Assembly (NCBI GenBank): GCA_032334055.1
Contig: JAUOZS010000001.1
Location: 3,868,001-3,932,000, forward strand
DNA length: 64,000 bases
Source of the DNA: Selenomonadales bacterium 4137-cl
Lineage (GTDB): Bacteria; Bacillota; Negativicutes; Sporomusales; UBA7701
Reading direction: 5' to 3'
The translations under genes and the position numbers were made by a program. This document shows positions 61,869-64,000 of this stretch, piece by piece; position 1 is the stretch's first letter, and each line of letters begins with the position of its first letter. The notes under the pieces are model-generated. The model was not told the DNA's origin. It saw nothing but the letters and a program-made list of their open reading frames with translations, and did not search any database.

Positions 61869-63260
61869 TCACTCGGAGGACTGGTCGCCCTCCAAAACCG
61901 CCTTGCCCAGACCGTGCTCGTCGATCTTATACTGCAGCGCCCGCCGGCTGATGTCGAGCATCTGGGCCGTCTTGCCGCGATTGCCGCCGCAGGCCTTCAG
62001 CGCCCGGTCGATCACCTGCTTCTCCACATAGTGCATGATATCGCGCAGCGTACCGGAGTGGGGGATCGCCACCTGCGGCTGGACAGTATCCGCAGTCAGG
62101 CCGGGCAGATCGTGGACCCCGATCACCCCGCTAGACATAATCACCGCCCGCTCCAGAGCATTGGCCAGCTCGCGCACATTCCCCGGCCAGCGATGGCGTC
62201 TTAGCTGCTCGGCCGCCTCGGCCGTGATCAGCGGCGGCTCGCGGTGGGACTCGGCGGCATAGTGGCGCAGGAAATAATCGGCCAGCAGCGGGATGTCCTC
62301 CTCGCGCTCCCTTAGCGGCGGCACATGGATAGGCACTACCTTAAGCCGGTAATACAAATCCTCGCGGAAATAACCGTTGCGCACCATGGCCTCGAGATCG
62401 CGGTTGGTCGCGGCGATGATCCGGACATCAACCTTAATCGTCTCCGTGCCGCCCACCCGCTCGAACTCCCGCTCCTGCAGCACCCCCAGCAGCTTCACCT
62501 GCAGCGCCGGCGTAAGCTCGCCGACCTCGTCGAAAAAGATCGTCCCCCCGTCGGCAAGCTCGAACCGTCCCGGCTTGCGGGCTACCGCCCCCGTGAACGC
62601 CCCCTTCTCGTAACCGAACAGCTCGCTCTCCAGAAGTCCCTCCGGCAGCGCCCCGCAGTTGACCTTGATGAACGGCCCGTCGCGGCGCACACTGTTATTG
62701 TGGATGATCTTCGCGATCAGCTCCTTGCCGCTGCCGCTTTCGCCGGTCACGAGCACCGTCGCGTTCGTTGGGGCCACCCGGCCCACCTTCTTATAAACCT
62801 CCTGCATCACCGCGCTCTTACCGATGATATTGCCGAGCTTATACTTCTCCTGAACCTGGTTCCTGAGCACCGTCACCTCGTCGCGCAAGCTCTGGAGCTG
62901 GAGCGCCCGTTCGAGAATAATCCTCAGCTCAGCCACATTATACGGCTTGACGAGATAATCGAACGCCCCGTTCTTCATCGCCTCGACCGCCGTATCCACC
63001 GTCCCGTGGGCGGTCATCAGAATAACCGCCGTATGGGGCTGCTCGCTGCGGATAATCTCGAAAGCCTCCATACCGCCCATCACCGGCATCTTGATATCCA
63101 TCACGATCACCGCCGGCTTGATCTCCCGGGCCTTCTCCACCGCCTCGCGGCCGTTCTCGGCCAGGAAAACGCTGTAGCCGGCCTTGCGGACGACCTCCTG
63201 GATCAGGCGGCGGACGCTCAGCTCATCGTCCACCACCAGCACGCGGTCATTCCTGCTCAT
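61869..63260 (-). CDS. atoC: Sigma-54-dependent response regulator, AtoC type
   Basis: A 463-residue NtrC-family activator. The receiver has VLVVDDELSVR, VIVMDIKMPVMGG with the phospho-Asp, and LVKPYN. The AAA+ domain (about residues 140-375) has Walker A TGESGSGKE, the sigma-54 contact loop ELFGYEKGAFTGA, Walker B GGTIFFDEVG and RWPGNVREL. A Fis-type helix-turn-helix ends the protein (GGNRGKTAQMLDISRRALQY). The start at 63260 overlaps the kinase stop by 14 bp. It faces the sigma-54 promoter of the fatty-acid genes. Confidence 0.95.
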   Translation of the reverse strand: MSRNDRVLVVDDELSVRRLIQEVVRKAGYSVFLAENGREAVEKAREIKPAVIVMDIKMPVMGGMEAFEIIRSEQPHTAVILMTAHGTVDTAVEAMKNGAFDYLVKPYNVAELRIILERALQLQSLRDEVTVLRNQVQEKYKLGNIIGKSAVMQEVYKKVGRVAPTNATVLVTGESGSGKELIAKIIHNNSVRRDGPFIKVNCGALPEGLLESELFGYEKGAFTGAVARKPGRFELADGGTIFFDEVGELTPALQVKLLGVLQEREFERVGGTETIKVDVRIIAATNRDLEAMVRNGYFREDLYYRLKVVPIHVPPLREREEDIPLLADYFLRHYAAESHREPPLITAEAAEQLRRHRWPGNVRELANALERAVIMSSGVIGVHDLPGLTADTVQPQVAIPHSGTLRDIMHYVEKQVIDRALKACGGNRGKTAQMLDISRRALQYKIDEHGLGKAVLEGDQSSE

Positions 63261-63999
63261 CTTTATCACCCTCCAGCGCCGGCAGGGCGAGCGTGAAAAC
63301 GCTGCCCTGGCCCAAGGTTGAATCCACAAGGATCTTGCCGCCCCAGCTCGCCATCAGCCGGTCGGCGACCGACAGACCGAGGCCGGTGCCGCCGTCCTTC
63401 GTGGTGAAGAAGGGATCGAACAGCTTGCCGATATTCTCCGGGGAAATGCCTACGCCCGTATCCGCGACGCTGACGCGCACCGTGCGGTCCGCGAAGTCGA
63501 AAAAAGTGCGGATGCGGATCTCGCCGTCGCTGTCGACAGCCTGGCTGGCGTTGATAAGCACATTGATCAGCACCTGCTTGAAGCGCTCGCCGTCCACCTT
63601 CACCATCGGCAGGTTGGGAGCGAAGGAACGGACGAGCTCGATGCCGCTGCGGGCCGCCTTCGGCTCGATCAGCAGCAGCGAATCGGCCACCACCGTATTG
63701 ATATCGGTCGGCCCCACCCCGGAAGCGGGCGGACGGGCGAACGTCAGCAGCTCCTCGATAAGGCGGTTCATGCGGGCCGTTTCCTTGATAATGATATCCG
63801 TATACTCGCTCTGCTCCGCCGGCGTGATCTCCTCCCGCAGCAGCTGGGCGAACCCCTTCACCGCCATCATCGGATTACGGATCTCATGAGCGAGGCCGGC
63901 CGCCAGCTCCCCGGCCAAGGCCAGGCGCTCGGCCCGCTGCACCTGCTCCTCCAGGCGGCGCTTGGCCGACAGGCTGAGCGCCATATCGTTGATCGCTGC
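63247..63999 (-). CDS. Sensor histidine kinase, AtoS/NtrB type, 5' end cut off
   Basis: Only the C-terminal part is inside the window. The frame stays open to the edge (AAINDMALSLSAKRRLEEQV, resembling the end of a HAMP domain), so the ATG at 63984 is probably internal. HisKA has GLAHEIRNPMMAVKGFAQLL. The ATPase has NVLINASQAVD, DTGVGIS, FDPFFTTKDGGTGLGLSV. It should phosphorylate the AtoC-type regulator encoded next. Confidence 0.92.
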   Translation of the reverse strand, partial: AAINDMALSLSAKRRLEEQVQRAERLALAGELAAGLAHEIRNPMMAVKGFAQLLREEITPAEQSEYTDIIIKETARMNRLIEELLTFARPPASGVGPTDINTVVADSLLLIEPKAARSGIELVRSFAPNLPMVKVDGERFKQVLINVLINASQAVDSDGEIRIRTFFDFADRTVRVSVADTGVGISPENIGKLFDPFFTTKDGGTGLGLSVADRLMASWGGKILVDSTLGQGSVFTLALPALEGDKDEQE

Positions 64000-64000
64000 C

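Overview
The window looks like the chromosome of a GC-rich diderm Firmicute of the Negativicutes, most likely Sporomusaceae or a close relative. This rests on content, not on a database match. Ribosome binding sites are strong and Firmicute-like (GGAGG), and T-box, cobalamin and yybP-ykoY leaders are present. Alongside these sit outer-membrane traits: an autotransporter with a C-terminal beta-barrel and heptosyltransferase-like modification enzymes. Anaerobic energy genes (Na+ pump decarboxylase subunits, short-chain CoA-transferase, cytochrome bd, menaquinone genes) fit the same picture. No tRNA, rRNA, CRISPR array, transposase or integrase was recognised.

Layout. 1-12.6 kb: ornithine-cyclodeaminase-like protein (cut by the window edge), a riboswitch-controlled GDT1-type cation exporter, a secreted GH26 glycosidase, a diguanylate cyclase, a small protein plus Na+:solute symporter pair, an old-yellow-enzyme oxidoreductase with its TetR regulator, and the TrkA-TrkH K+ system. 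12.6-17.8 kb: cobalt transporter cbiMNQO behind a cobalamin riboswitch, serS, and a family 4 uracil-DNA glycosylase. 17.9-35.9 kb is an accessory stretch: a self-associating autotransporter with two paralogous heptosyltransferases and a NarL-type two-component system; a group of small secreted or membrane proteins around a membrane-bound LuxR regulator; and a CopB-type copper ATPase. These blocks are separated by three decayed copies of the uracil-DNA glycosylase gene.

35.9-49.3 kb: KdpDE (KdpD with a damaged Walker A motif and no kdpFABC nearby), OadB with a tiny OadG-like subunit and an SLC13 carboxylate transporter, cydAB with a methyltransferase, a YkvI-type membrane protein, an unusual thioredoxin-reductase-like flavoprotein, and a ferredoxin-type aldo/keto reductase. 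49.4-58.7 kb: a GAF/GGDEF/HD-GYP protein, serA and a DUF1015 gene under an apparently double T-box, ubiA-menG, a flavin reductase-like protein and a TerC-family protein. 58.8-64 kb: a complete sigma-54 circuit for short-chain fatty acid use (CoA-transferase A/B, AtoE transporter, AtoC-like activator and its kinase, the last cut by the window edge).

The best candidate for an undescribed system is the LuxR regulon at 29-33 kb. Three promoters carry the same 18-bp palindrome, ATCACCC-N4-GGGTGAT or a close variant, and each palindrome lies exactly 22 nt upstream of a recognisable -10 box. The regulator gene is adjacent, and the controlled genes are uncharacterised secreted and membrane proteins.
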